Positions 43,737-51,814 of a stretch of DNA of 64,000 nucleotides are shown one piece after another; the first letter of the stretch is position 1, and every line of letters begins with the position of its first letter. Source of the DNA: Spirochaetales bacterium (GTDB lineage Bacteria; Spirochaetota; Spirochaetia; UBA9216); assembly GCA_016342585.1 (NCBI GenBank), contig JAEINK010000020.1:1-64000 (forward strand), given 5' to 3'. The position numbers were made by a program, and so were the translations under genes. Under the pieces are notes generated by a model. It was not told the origin of the DNA. It saw only the letters and a list, made by a program, of their open reading frames with translations, and ran no database searches.

Positions 43737-44519
43737 ATGAGAAAATATTCCCTTTTGCCGTTGCTGTTTATAGTCCTGATCTTTTCCAGCTGTACCTCAA
43801 CAAAAAGTAAAACCGATTTCAACATTGATGTACCGGAAATAAATGTGGAAACCCGGGAGAGAGAGTCGGAGGTTTCTCCGGAGGAAATCAAACCCGAAAA
43901 AAATCCGGTAATCAGCCGGGGAGAGCAAAATCTTCCAAAGGGGACCATCAATATTCAGGAACTCATAGATCAGACACCCAATGGCGGTGTGGCCTTCATC
44001 CCCTATGGCGAATATATAATCGATGAGGGTTTACGAATCGTCGGCAAAAGCGGGATTATCCTTAGAACCGATGCTGGAACACGAATACTACTGGATGATA
44101 CCAATCAGGATGTCCTTGCCATTTCCGGTTCAAGCGATGTTCGCCTGGAGAACCTTTATCTTCGCCATTTGATACCCCGGGAAGATTATGCCTGCCACGG
44201 TTCGGTTGTGAGCATCGGCTACTCACCCAATGTAGTCATAATCAACTGTGAGCTGAATGGCTGCGGCGCCATAGGCGTAAGTTCTTATGAAAGTGACGGG
44301 CTCATAATTCGGAACTGTTATATCCACAGCAACTCCTTTAATGCCTTCTATTTCAACAGGGCAAGTAATGTTAAGATCCACAGCTCCATTATAGAGAATA
44401 ATGGAAACATGATGCAGAGCCTCTACTCCTCCGGCCTCGAGATGTCGGATAATATCATAAGAAACAACGGTGGATACTGGGAAGAGCAGATATATGAGCC
44501 GGGATTGATAAGCGATTAA
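43737..44519 (+). CDS. Lipoprotein with right-handed beta-helix
   Basis: A 260-residue protein with a lipoprotein signal (LIFSSCTSTKSK), so it is membrane-anchored outside the cytoplasm. After an acidic linker, residues about 75-250 show repeated short strands with Asn ladders (VVIINCELNGCG, LIIRNCYIHSNSF, VKIHSSIIENNGN, LEMSDNIIRNNGG), the pattern of a parallel beta-helix as in pectate lyases and related proteins. No catalytic residues can be assigned, so it could be a polysaccharide-binding or -cleaving protein. GGAGG precedes the ATG. It is monocistronic. Confidence 0.82.
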   Translation: MRKYSLLPLLFIVLIFSSCTSTKSKTDFNIDVPEINVETRERESEVSPEEIKPEKNPVISRGEQNLPKGTINIQELIDQTPNGGVAFIPYGEYIIDEGLRIVGKSGIILRTDAGTRILLDDTNQDVLAISGSSDVRLENLYLRHLIPREDYACHGSVVSIGYSPNVVIINCELNGCGAIGVSSYESDGLIIRNCYIHSNSFNAFYFNRASNVKIHSSIIENNGNMMQSLYSSGLEMSDNIIRNNGGYWEEQIYEPGLISD

Positions 44520-44716
44520 AAAAACTCAAAAACGATACCATAAGAGCCCTTTTACCCCCCTTTTAGAAGATAATCGGGATATTACCCGGGGATTAATACT
44601 AAAGTTATATGGTGTTTTCACCCAGAATTGATAGAATAAGACAAGAAATTAAAAGTCAGATTAAAAATAGTGACAGTTAATAATATGAATACATTTCAAA
44701 AGGCGACATGATCAGC

Positions 44717-44770
44717 GTGTTGTTTTTTACAACACAACACCCGGAGACTAAAAAGCTCCGGGTTTTTTTT
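44717..44770 (+). ncRNA. Double hairpin with intrinsic terminator, possible small RNA
   Basis: Two perfect hairpins follow each other: GTGTTGT-TTTTT-ACAAC AC at 44717-44735 and ACCCGGAG / CTCCGGGT at 44739-44763, the second ending in eight T. They lie about 200 bases after the beta-helix gene, with no open frame between. The second is a good intrinsic terminator. The whole may be the 3' end of a small RNA or simply a distant terminator of the lipoprotein gene. The rest of the 369-base gap shows nothing else. Confidence 0.5.
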
Positions 44771-44888
44771 GTCCATTAAAACCAAGAAGTATTGACTTTA
44801 ATTCTTAGATGACTATCATTTTATGTGAATATTATTTTCCATTAAACCCCGTTAAAATAATTAAAAAATAATCAAAAGGAGTGCTATT

Positions 44889-45407
44889 TTGACAAACGAA
44901 CAGTGGGAGCAGGTTTCCAGCAGGGCAAGGGCCGTTCTGAATTACGGGATCGAACAGAAGGAATGGCTTGAAAGGTGTCGAACAGCCAGGTTAATAACAG
45001 CCACCCCCTTTCTGGCAGGATGCGATAAGGCTATGACAACCGCCTTGAGCCATCTTACGATTTATCTATTATCCCTCGACGAATCTACCAAAGATATCTA
45101 TTTTCATCAATCGGAAGACGATTCAGATATCTATTCAAGGCTGCATCCCCTGAGCCATTTTAAGGGAGGAGACAAGAGCATTATCCAGTGCAGTATGGAT
45201 CTCCTCGCCCTGATTATGATATCGAACTATAAGAAAGATTCAGAAAAAGATGCGGCTATAGGGAAATACAACCCGCTAAGCTCCGGAGAGTGGGATTATG
45301 ATCTTATGTCGAAAAAGCTTTTGATGAATATCGAGAATAGCATAACCCCTGAAATTTCAGCCATAATAACCGTCGAAGAGGCCTTAAAAGGATACTGGCA
45401 ACAATGA
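44889..45407 (+). CDS. Hypothetical protein, first gene before a LuxR-type regulator
   Basis: A 172-residue soluble protein that I do not recognise; no signal peptide or membrane segment. It appears mostly helical, with DLLALIMISNYKKDSEKD about residue 108 as the most regular stretch. The start is TTG at 44889, supported by AAAGGAG about nine bases upstream. Only 10 bases separate it from the membrane-bound LuxR-type regulator that follows, so the two are probably one operon and may work together, for example as a regulator and its modulator. Confidence 0.72.
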   Translation: MTNEQWEQVSSRARAVLNYGIEQKEWLERCRTARLITATPFLAGCDKAMTTALSHLTIYLLSLDESTKDIYFHQSEDDSDIYSRLHPLSHFKGGDKSIIQCSMDLLALIMISNYKKDSEKDAAIGKYNPLSSGEWDYDLMSKKLLMNIENSITPEISAIITVEEALKGYWQQ

Positions 45408-45417
45408 GAAGAGAACA

Positions 45418-46227
45418 ATGACAAAGAAATTATTAAGTACAGTTCAAAGCCGAATTGGTCTATTAATCAGTGTAATCGGTATTTTAGTTGTGATATCCGG
45501 TACTATCTCAGGAGCTTCTACCCTCGGTTTTATTGGATCTATATCAAGATTCTCAATCTGGTCGGTATTCCTTTTTACAATTCCCTTCATCATCAGTGTA
45601 TTTGTAGAAAATAAGTTTCTAAAAATACTGCAGGTCCTCATATTCTTTATGGTAGGGATGATAAACCTGCTCGATGCGTATCAGGAATTTTACGGCCCGG
45701 CAATGTTTCTGGCCGGGTGGCTTGTAATGCGTCACTATGGCTTCCTCGAGAACCATACCATAGCAAAGAATGCCATTATTTTGATTGTGTTAGTAGGTCT
45801 ATCCCAGGCTTCTGAAGTGCTATACGTAAAGGAGAATGAAGGCGTTTATGCTGGATTTACAACCCTATTATTTGCTTTATTCCTCATTTTGTTGCTTATT
45901 ATTGTCTGGAGGGATATGGTTTTACAGCAGGAGTTTTTAAAGAAGAGAAACCAGACTTTGGAGATGAACTATTCGAAACTTGCCGATCAGTTGAACACTA
46001 TTGAAGAAGAAAAAAAGCCATTCGATCTGAAAGCCCTGAAGGTATCACCCGCGGAAGAGAGAGTCATTGAAACCCTTACAGTCTATCGTGCCAGCAACCG
46101 GGAGATAGCCGAGCGTCTGAATATTGCAGAATCCACAGTAAAACTCCACCTCTATAACATTTACAACAAAATAGGCGTTGATAACAGGTTCTCGATAATT
46201 GAACTCTGTAAATATAATTATAATTAA
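45418..46227 (+). CDS. Membrane-anchored LuxR-type regulator
   Basis: A 269-residue protein. The first 170 residues hold about six hydrophobic segments; a short coiled linker follows, and the C-terminal 65 residues form a LuxR/GerE helix-turn-helix (SPAEERVIETL, then NREIAERLNIAESTVKLHLY). It would sense a membrane or external signal and act directly on DNA without a phosphorelay, as no receiver domain is present. It follows the unknown 172-residue gene by 10 bases. A long imperfect hairpin lies just after its stop. Targets are unknown. Confidence 0.85.
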   Translation: MTKKLLSTVQSRIGLLISVIGILVVISGTISGASTLGFIGSISRFSIWSVFLFTIPFIISVFVENKFLKILQVLIFFMVGMINLLDAYQEFYGPAMFLAGWLVMRHYGFLENHTIAKNAIILIVLVGLSQASEVLYVKENEGVYAGFTTLLFALFLILLLIIVWRDMVLQQEFLKKRNQTLEMNYSKLADQLNTIEEEKKPFDLKALKVSPAEERVIETLTVYRASNREIAERLNIAESTVKLHLYNIYNKIGVDNRFSIIELCKYNYN

Positions 46228-46228
46228 G

Positions 46229-46266
46229 GATACGGAAAGATATTCAAATAGATATCCTCCCGTATC
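46229..46266 (+). terminator. Hairpin after the LuxR-type gene
   Basis: An outer stem GATACGG / CCGTATC encloses an inner GATAT / ATATC stem. It starts two bases after the stop codon and is followed by TGTTTAAT, a weak U-run. Confidence 0.55.
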
Positions 46267-46436
46267 TGTTTAATATTCAATAACATATTTTAAACTAAAG
46301 ACAGTCCTAAATTATCTTTATACTCCTCAAAGTAAAAGAAAAAGGGCACACTCTTCTCTGTTTTTACCAAAAAAGAACTTCCAGTCAGGATTTAAAGTTC
46401 ACCCTTCTTTAGTAGAATGCTTTCAGGAGCTATAAA

Positions 46437-47372
46437 ATGTCAGGATGCTGGAAAATGATCAGAACAAATGGAATCCCCCGGGGCCGTCATGAAACATCTT
46501 TTGTGGAATGCCTTGGTAAATTTTATCTTATAGGCGGCAGGGAGGCAGACGGGCTTATTGAATGTTTTGACCCTGCGATGAAAACCTGGTCACAGATGAA
46601 GGCAACCTCGCCCTTAATCCACCATTATCAACCCCTCGTATATGATAAAAAGATTTATATGGTAGGGGCCATGACCGGATTTTATCCGGATGAACCACCC
46701 ATGGATTCAATTCAGATATATGATCCAGTAGAGGATCTATGGAAAATAGGAGGTTCCATTCCTGAAGAACGCCGTCGTGGCGGTTCGGGAGCTGTTTTAT
46801 ACAATGGTAAGATATATATTGCCGGGGGTATAACATCAGGGCATACAAGTGGAACAAATGGGTGGTTTGACTCTTATAATCCCGAAACAGACTCCTGGGA
46901 AAAACTTGCCGATGCCCCCCATATCAGGGACCACTTTCATGGGGTTGTTGTGGGTCACAAACTGTATTGTATCGGTGGCCGTAACGGAAGTTTTCATGAT
47001 CCTGATTTTGAGTCTTTTTTTGCAGCCGTCATAAACGAAATTGATGTCTATGATTTTGAGACCTCAACCTGGTCGATTTTACCTCCGGTTTCCTCTTTAC
47101 CTGTAGGTTCTGCGGAGGGAGGAGTTGCCACCCTCAATGGTAAAATCCTGTATTTCGGAGGGGAAAATGCAACAGAGGCCCTCGAACTCTGTTGGGAATT
47201 TGATCCGGAAACAGAAAAGTGGTCAGAACTCCCCCCCTTGAATCAGGGACGACATGGAACGCAGGCGATCAGCTATAGCAATAAGGTCTGGGTTGCCTGT
47301 GGCAGTCCGCTGAGGGGTGGCAGTGCCAGGGAATGCGGAAATGTATCTTCGATGGAAGTTTATTCAAGATAA
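46437..47372 (+). CDS. Kelch-repeat beta-propeller protein
   Basis: A 311-residue protein without signal peptide, made of about six kelch repeats. Examples are KFYLIGGREADGLIECFDP, KIYIAGGITSGHT with FDSYNPETDSWEKLAD, KLYCIGGRNGS, and KILYFGGENATEALELCWEF; each has the double glycine followed by a tryptophan. Such propellers bind sugars or proteins; some act as sialic acid mutarotases, but no specific signature lets me choose. It is monocistronic and lies upstream of the convergent BKACE gene. Confidence 0.85.
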   Translation: MSGCWKMIRTNGIPRGRHETSFVECLGKFYLIGGREADGLIECFDPAMKTWSQMKATSPLIHHYQPLVYDKKIYMVGAMTGFYPDEPPMDSIQIYDPVEDLWKIGGSIPEERRRGGSGAVLYNGKIYIAGGITSGHTSGTNGWFDSYNPETDSWEKLADAPHIRDHFHGVVVGHKLYCIGGRNGSFHDPDFESFFAAVINEIDVYDFETSTWSILPPVSSLPVGSAEGGVATLNGKILYFGGENATEALELCWEFDPETEKWSELPPLNQGRHGTQAISYSNKVWVACGSPLRGGSARECGNVSSMEVYSR

Positions 47373-47491
47373 GCCAAAAAAGAGAAACACCCCTCTCTGC
47401 AGCACCCGTCCGTCATAAAAGGATGTATACCCATGCCGAAAATTATAAAAACAGTCGAAATTACAACAGGTTTATTTATAAAAACCTTAGC

Positions 47492-47511
47492 TATTATTCT
47501 GAATTGTGGAG
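47492..47511. repeat. Solo copy of the MITE/IS terminal repeat
   Basis: These 20 bases match the end of the 12434-12583 MITE at 18 of 20 positions, including 15 in a row (TTCTGAATTGTGGAG). They lie at the 3' end of the BKACE gene and encode its last residues, HNSE, and stop. No second end was found nearby, so it is a remnant or a coincidence. Confidence 0.5.
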
Positions 47512-48309
47512 CAGCATTTTCCTCGTCTCTTCTATGCTTTTTAGTTTAAATCCGTTATGTTCCATTTCTCGTTTCAATCCCGCCACAAGGTCACAATTCC
47601 GTAGGGCTTCCCTGCCGTTCAGGACATTACTGTCTTCAAACCCCACCCGGATTATCTGAGCCCCCAGATCCAGGGCCTCCAGATGCTGCTGAAAATCCTT
47701 ACTCCCCACAAAAATCACACCCCAATTGCTCTCCTCGGGAAGTCTGCTTATCAGGTACTTTAATAAAGATTCGGAGTATATCATTCCCCATTTGCAGTTG
47801 AATATAAATGAAAAATTGAAGGGAGGAACGATCAATCCCCGATCAATAAGATATCGGGCAATTTCAATATTCCCTGTATCGAATATTTCAAGAGAAGGAT
47901 GAACATTCCATGTATTCAACTGATGGCACCAGTATCGGATCGACTGAAGGCTATTTTGATATACCTCTTCACCGAAATTCAATGAACCGAGATTGAGTGA
48001 TGCAAGAGTGGCCTCTTCGGCGGACGCAGGGCGGATCCGTTCATCATCATCAAGATTGGAAAGCCCCCCGGAACTCGCTTCAATGCAGATGTTTGTGAGT
48101 CCTGTAATGCGACTTGCCGACTCCTGAAATACACGGATGTCAGCGGATAGAGCACCGGTGATGGAGCGAGAGTGAAGATGTACGATGGAAGCGCCCAGTT
48201 CTGCACAAGCCGCAACTTCAAAGGCAAGCTCTTTCGGCTGCAGAGGATTCCCCTTCCCGCGTCCCCAGCCCCCTTGTGGTGCCAGGCTGAGTGAAACAAA
48301 ATCAGCCAT
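47494..48309 (-). CDS. BKACE-family enzyme (DUF849, beta-keto acid cleavage)
   Basis: Family members cleave beta-keto acids with acetyl-CoA, as in 3-keto-5-aminohexanoate cleavage of lysine fermentation. The 271-residue protein shows VSLSLAPQGGWG at the N-terminus, GASIVHLHSR with the zinc histidines about residue 45, ICIEASSGG in place of the usual S-T-S-G block, and the late IIRVGFED strand. The substrate within the family is open; related kce/kal genes are not adjacent. It lies downstream of an AraC regulator gene in the same direction. Its last codons and stop fall within a sequence matching the end of the local MITE. Confidence 0.82.
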   Translation of the reverse strand: MADFVSLSLAPQGGWGRGKGNPLQPKELAFEVAACAELGASIVHLHSRSITGALSADIRVFQESASRITGLTNICIEASSGGLSNLDDDERIRPASAEEATLASLNLGSLNFGEEVYQNSLQSIRYWCHQLNTWNVHPSLEIFDTGNIEIARYLIDRGLIVPPFNFSFIFNCKWGMIYSESLLKYLISRLPEESNWGVIFVGSKDFQQHLEALDLGAQIIRVGFEDSNVLNGREALRNCDLVAGLKREMEHNGFKLKSIEETRKMLLHNSE

Positions 48310-48445
48310 TTAGCTCTCCTTTTATCAGAATGGAAGGTTCCCTTCCAATGTATAAATAAATTTAGAAATCATTTTTCCTTGATTTTTTATATGGGATCCG
48401 ATAACTACTATCCCCAGCACCAAGGTTTTGCTCAATACTTCCAGC

Positions 48446-49339
48446 CTATATATGCGTTCCATTCCTGTATTCCGAGGGTGTACAACCGAAACTCTCCTTA
48501 AAGATTCTGTTGAACCGGGAAACATCGGGAAAACCACAATCATTACAAACAGTTACAATTTTATCATCGGTAGCCCTCAGTTTCTGAAGCACCGCCGCCA
48601 GACGCCGCTGTTTCAGATAATCCCCGGTACTCATTCCGGTATAGGCTTTAAACCTTCTACAGAAGTTTGCCGGATTTAACCCGGTTTTGGCACAGAGTGC
48701 ATCCAAACGGATGGTTTCGGTGAACTCTCTATCCAGATATAATCTTACCTTCTCCATGGCTAAATCGGTATTATCATTTCTATCGCGTACCAGAGGAATG
48801 GCCCGGCAGAGCTCAATCAAAAACAAGCGAAACAGAGCCTGCATTGAAGCCTCGTACCCCTCATGAGTTTTCTGTTGCTCCTGGTAAAGCATCAGTAATA
48901 GATTTGTCATTTTTCCAGGATCCTTCAGTTCAAAATGACGAATCCTGTTGAGACGATGACCAAATACCCGATGCTGGGGAATCAGTTCATAAAGGCGCTG
49001 ATTCATCGGCTCAGGTAATCCAGAAACCAGATATAGATCAGGATTCCAATAGAGATTCATCAGCTCAACAGGACCATAGGGCGTTCTTAATGAGTGATAT
49101 TGATCATAATTTAAAACCGTAAGGCTTCCTGAATGTTCATCGTAGGTCTGGTCCGCAGTAATGTGCCGAAAGCGGCCGTCGATAACAAAAAGCATCTCAA
49201 CAAAATCATGAGTATGAAAATAGTGGTTTTCCTGCTTGAAAGAGGGAAAGTATTCAACCGCCAGCCCGGATTGATGGAGCTGAAGATTTACGGATTCAAT
49301 ATTCGGGCGTTTTAAAGGGTGTAAAAATCTACCAGACAT
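48446..49339 (-). CDS. AraC-family transcription regulator
   Basis: An approximately 297-residue regulator with an N-terminal cupin-type sensing domain (HTHDFVEMLFVIDGRF about residue 42) and a C-terminal pair of helix-turn-helices (LDALCAKTGLNPANFCRRF, and a second ending SRFNRIFKESFGCTPSEYR, the AraC signature). I prefer the ATG at 49339; a TTG at 49357 is possible, and neither has a clear ribosome binding site. It is divergent from the UroD-like gene and upstream of the BKACE gene, so it probably controls one or both. Confidence 0.88.
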   Translation of the reverse strand: MSGRFLHPLKRPNIESVNLQLHQSGLAVEYFPSFKQENHYFHTHDFVEMLFVIDGRFRHITADQTYDEHSGSLTVLNYDQYHSLRTPYGPVELMNLYWNPDLYLVSGLPEPMNQRLYELIPQHRVFGHRLNRIRHFELKDPGKMTNLLLMLYQEQQKTHEGYEASMQALFRLFLIELCRAIPLVRDRNDNTDLAMEKVRLYLDREFTETIRLDALCAKTGLNPANFCRRFKAYTGMSTGDYLKQRRLAAVLQKLRATDDKIVTVCNDCGFPDVSRFNRIFKESFGCTPSEYRNGTHI

Positions 49340-49413
49340 AAAGTAAATATAAACCAAGTTAAATTGTTTTTAAAGGCTTATTTTTATATTAGCAGAAGAT
49401 AAAAGGAGTCGTT

Positions 49414-50472
49414 ATGAATTCACGAGATCGCATTTTGGCCGTTCTGAACAGAGAAACCCCGGATCGGACCCCCGTAGATATCTGGCTTGTTCCGGAATTA
49501 GTAGAGAAGTTTAAAAAGAAACTGGGTGTGGAGAATGAGATGGATATCTATCGAAAGCTGAATGTTGATAAAATCGCCTGGCTTGAGATCCCCTACAGGG
49601 GCGTCGTTTTAAAGGACCCGAATGTACATCAAGAGGAAAACCACTGGGGTGTAAAATTCGAAAAGATCAATGCCAATGAGGGGGTCGAATATGGTGAAGT
49701 CTGTTTTAACCCATTGAAGGGACTTAGTACCCTTGAAGAACTGGATTCCTATCCCTGGCCGGATCCCGATGACTTCGACTACGAAACCGCTGCCCGAAAT
49801 GCCAAAGAACTTGCTGGAGAGTTTGCTACCCTGGGCCCCTGGGTCTCACTCTTTGAGGTTTACTGTCAGATGAGAGGGCTGGAACAAGCCCTTATGGATA
49901 CAGTTATGGCTCCGGAATTCCTCCATAGAGCTCTGGATCATATTGCCGCCTCTCAGGGGGAGATGTTTAACAGGTTTCTGGAATCGGCAGATGGTGCCAT
50001 CGACATGGTCTTCATAAGCGATGACATGGGTTCTCAGCACAGTCTGTTAATGTCACCGGCATCTTTCGATGAATTTATATTCCCCCGGTTGAAAGCCTGG
50101 TGTGGTATTGCTCACTCTCATGGCGCCAGGGTATTTTTCCATACCGACGGTGCGGCAGAGCTACTTATTCCCCGACTCATAGAAGCAGGGATTGATATTT
50201 TAAACCCAATCCAGCATGTTTGCCCCGGAATGGACTGTAAATCCTTGAAAAAGAAGTATGGAGATAAAATTATCTTTCATGGCGGCGTGGAGAACCAGAA
50301 GATTCTGCCCTTCGGTACGGTCACTGATGTTGCAGCAGAAACGAAAGCCTGTCTGGATGAGCTCGGGCCGGAGGGTTACCTCCCCTGCTCATGTCACTTT
50401 GCTCAGGGAGATACACCGGTTGAAAATATTATGGCTTTGATAGATACAGTACATAAATACAGCCCCTCATGA
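49414..50472 (+). CDS. UroD-family protein, methyltransferase-like
   Basis: A 352-residue protein of the uroporphyrinogen decarboxylase superfamily. The start MNSRDRILAVLNRETPDRTP is typical of the MtaA-like branch, which moves methyl groups between corrinoid proteins and thiols, and not of haem enzymes. HTDGAAELLIPRLIEAGID about residue 247 and the late LPCSCHFAQGDTP fit the zinc-type His/Cys site of that branch. AAAGGAG precedes the ATG. No corrinoid protein is adjacent. It is divergent from an AraC gene and near BKACE, so a catabolic role is more likely than haem synthesis. The reaction is not known. Confidence 0.8.
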   Translation: MNSRDRILAVLNRETPDRTPVDIWLVPELVEKFKKKLGVENEMDIYRKLNVDKIAWLEIPYRGVVLKDPNVHQEENHWGVKFEKINANEGVEYGEVCFNPLKGLSTLEELDSYPWPDPDDFDYETAARNAKELAGEFATLGPWVSLFEVYCQMRGLEQALMDTVMAPEFLHRALDHIAASQGEMFNRFLESADGAIDMVFISDDMGSQHSLLMSPASFDEFIFPRLKAWCGIAHSHGARVFFHTDGAAELLIPRLIEAGIDILNPIQHVCPGMDCKSLKKKYGDKIIFHGGVENQKILPFGTVTDVAAETKACLDELGPEGYLPCSCHFAQGDTPVENIMALIDTVHKYSPS

Positions 50473-50679
50473 AAATAGCGACGTAAGTAGGCTGCTATAA
50501 AAATGTCCAGGGAAAGAGGATACCACAGTTTCCAGTTTCCAATTTCAGCAACGCTTTGTTTACCTCCTGGAAAATAAGTTCACTCTCCGGAGGTGTACAA
50601 GCCCTGGTATTGAATAGGGTTAAGAAAAATCATTTGAACACTGAATTCGACCTTCATAGGATGTGCCGATCTATTGAAG

Positions 50680-51387
50680 TTATTGTTTATCAATTATAGA
50701 CTCATGGGTTTTTTTCCAAATCTCAATATGGCTGCGTACCTGTTCCACAGCTATCTCTTCATCCCTTGCCTCAATCGCCTGCTGAAGCAACCTGTGAGAC
50801 TCTGGAACGACAACATGTGTAGGGTTCATAGTTGGTGCGAATAGTCCAATAACAAAATTATAAATATTCTCCATAATGTTGTTATGTGAATATTTACTCA
50901 TTAAACAGTGGTATTGCATATCTAATTCACTTACCTTTTCTGATGACACATCAGGTTTTGAGAGTTCTGCGAGGAACTCATTATTTTTTTTCTGCATCAC
51001 AGTTAACTCGTCATCTGTAGCAAATTGAATAACAAGTTTAACAATCCCCTCTTCAAGAATTCCCCGCACTTGAGTAAGAGATGTATAATCGTTCTCCTGT
51101 ACTAAAAGTTGAAATAATGAAAAATCGAACATTCTTTTATTAGAGGCACTACTGATAAATGTCCCTGCCCCCCGTTTTATCTCGACCACGCCATAAGCCG
51201 ATAACATCTTCAAAGCTTCACGAACAGAACTACGACTGACTTTAAGACTTTCTGCAAGAGCTGATTCACTGGGTATCAGCTCTCCTGGTTTAAGTTTCTT
51301 ACTAATCAAAAGTTCTTTCACTTTATCAATAACAATATCTACTGCTGTCGGTCGACTCTCATTCACCGCAAAAAGATCTTCATTCAT
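50680..51387 (-). CDS. GntR-family regulator, FadR subfamily (first of two)
   Basis: A 235-residue regulator with an N-terminal winged helix (GELIPSESALAESLKVSRSS, then SVREALKMLSAYGVVEIK) and an all-helical FCD ligand domain with the metal-binding histidines (YHCLMSKYSHNN, and a late SHIEIWKKTHES). It is clearly a paralogue of the regulator at 54207-54896; they share most of the HTH and linker. A half-operator that also occurs before the racemase-like gene lies in its leader. It ends the catabolic locus and probably represses it. Confidence 0.9.
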   Translation of the reverse strand: MNEDLFAVNESRPTAVDIVIDKVKELLISKKLKPGELIPSESALAESLKVSRSSVREALKMLSAYGVVEIKRGAGTFISSASNKRMFDFSLFQLLVQENDYTSLTQVRGILEEGIVKLVIQFATDDELTVMQKKNNEFLAELSKPDVSSEKVSELDMQYHCLMSKYSHNNIMENIYNFVIGLFAPTMNPTHVVVPESHRLLQQAIEARDEEIAVEQVRSHIEIWKKTHESIIDKQ

Positions 51388-51404
51388 CTTATTACTCCAT
51401 ATTT

Positions 51405-51427
51405 ATTAAACATCATATACGGTATAT
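51405..51427. promoter_or_regulatory. Candidate operator in the leader of the first GntR gene
   Basis: ATTAAACATCA (51405-51415) repeats, in inverted orientation, an 11-base part of the dyad at 60254-60285. Directly beside it ATATAC-G-GTATAT is a small palindrome. It lies 18-40 bases before the regulator's start, which would allow autoregulation. Confidence 0.45.
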
Positions 51428-51469
51428 CGGAAAATACATACTTGCAATGAAATCCACTCAGACAACGTA

Positions 51470-51814
51470 TCAGTCTATATAATCTTCTCTGGAGGGTGTA
51501 AAACACTCAATCAATTCTGTATCTTCTATAACTTCAGAACCATGAGGATCCTGCGATGGAAAGTAGTATGCATCTCCAGCCTGTAATTCCAAAACCTCCC
51601 CATTTTCTTTAAGAAAATTAATTCGCCCTTTCATCACTATTCCATTCTGTGACTGTACATGCTGGTGCATCTCAAGCACTGAACCTTTTTTTAGATAGAA
51701 ATAACACATCATATTATCGCTATCATAGGTGAGTGTAACTCTGTCTATACCGGGAGCTCTCCCGACTCTGGGATCTTTTAATAAATTTCCCCGGTGCTTT
51801 TTTATCGGTTTCAT
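51470..51814 (-). CDS. Single-domain cupin protein
   Basis: A 114-residue cupin. Motif 1 is seen as GSVLEMHQHVQSQNGIVMKG with the metal histidines, and motif 2 as AGDAYYFPSQDPHGS. Such small cupins act as isomerases, lyases or sugar-acid binding proteins. Its ATG overlaps the stop of the transaldolase-like gene by one base, so it is the second gene of that operon and may isomerise the pathway substrate. Confidence 0.87.
   Translation of the reverse strand: MKPIKKHRGNLLKDPRVGRAPGIDRVTLTYDSDNMMCYFYLKKGSVLEMHQHVQSQNGIVMKGRINFLKENGEVLELQAGDAYYFPSQDPHGSEVIEDTELIECFTPSREDYID

Noticed and set aside
47333-47659. 109-codon plus-strand frame overlapping the kelch and BKACE genes
   Set aside because: It is antisense to the BKACE coding region and has no ribosome binding site or domain.
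49414-50472. Annotating the UroD-like gene as hemE
   Set aside because: Its N-terminus and zinc-type His/Cys site fit the methyltransferase branch, and no haem gene is adjacent.
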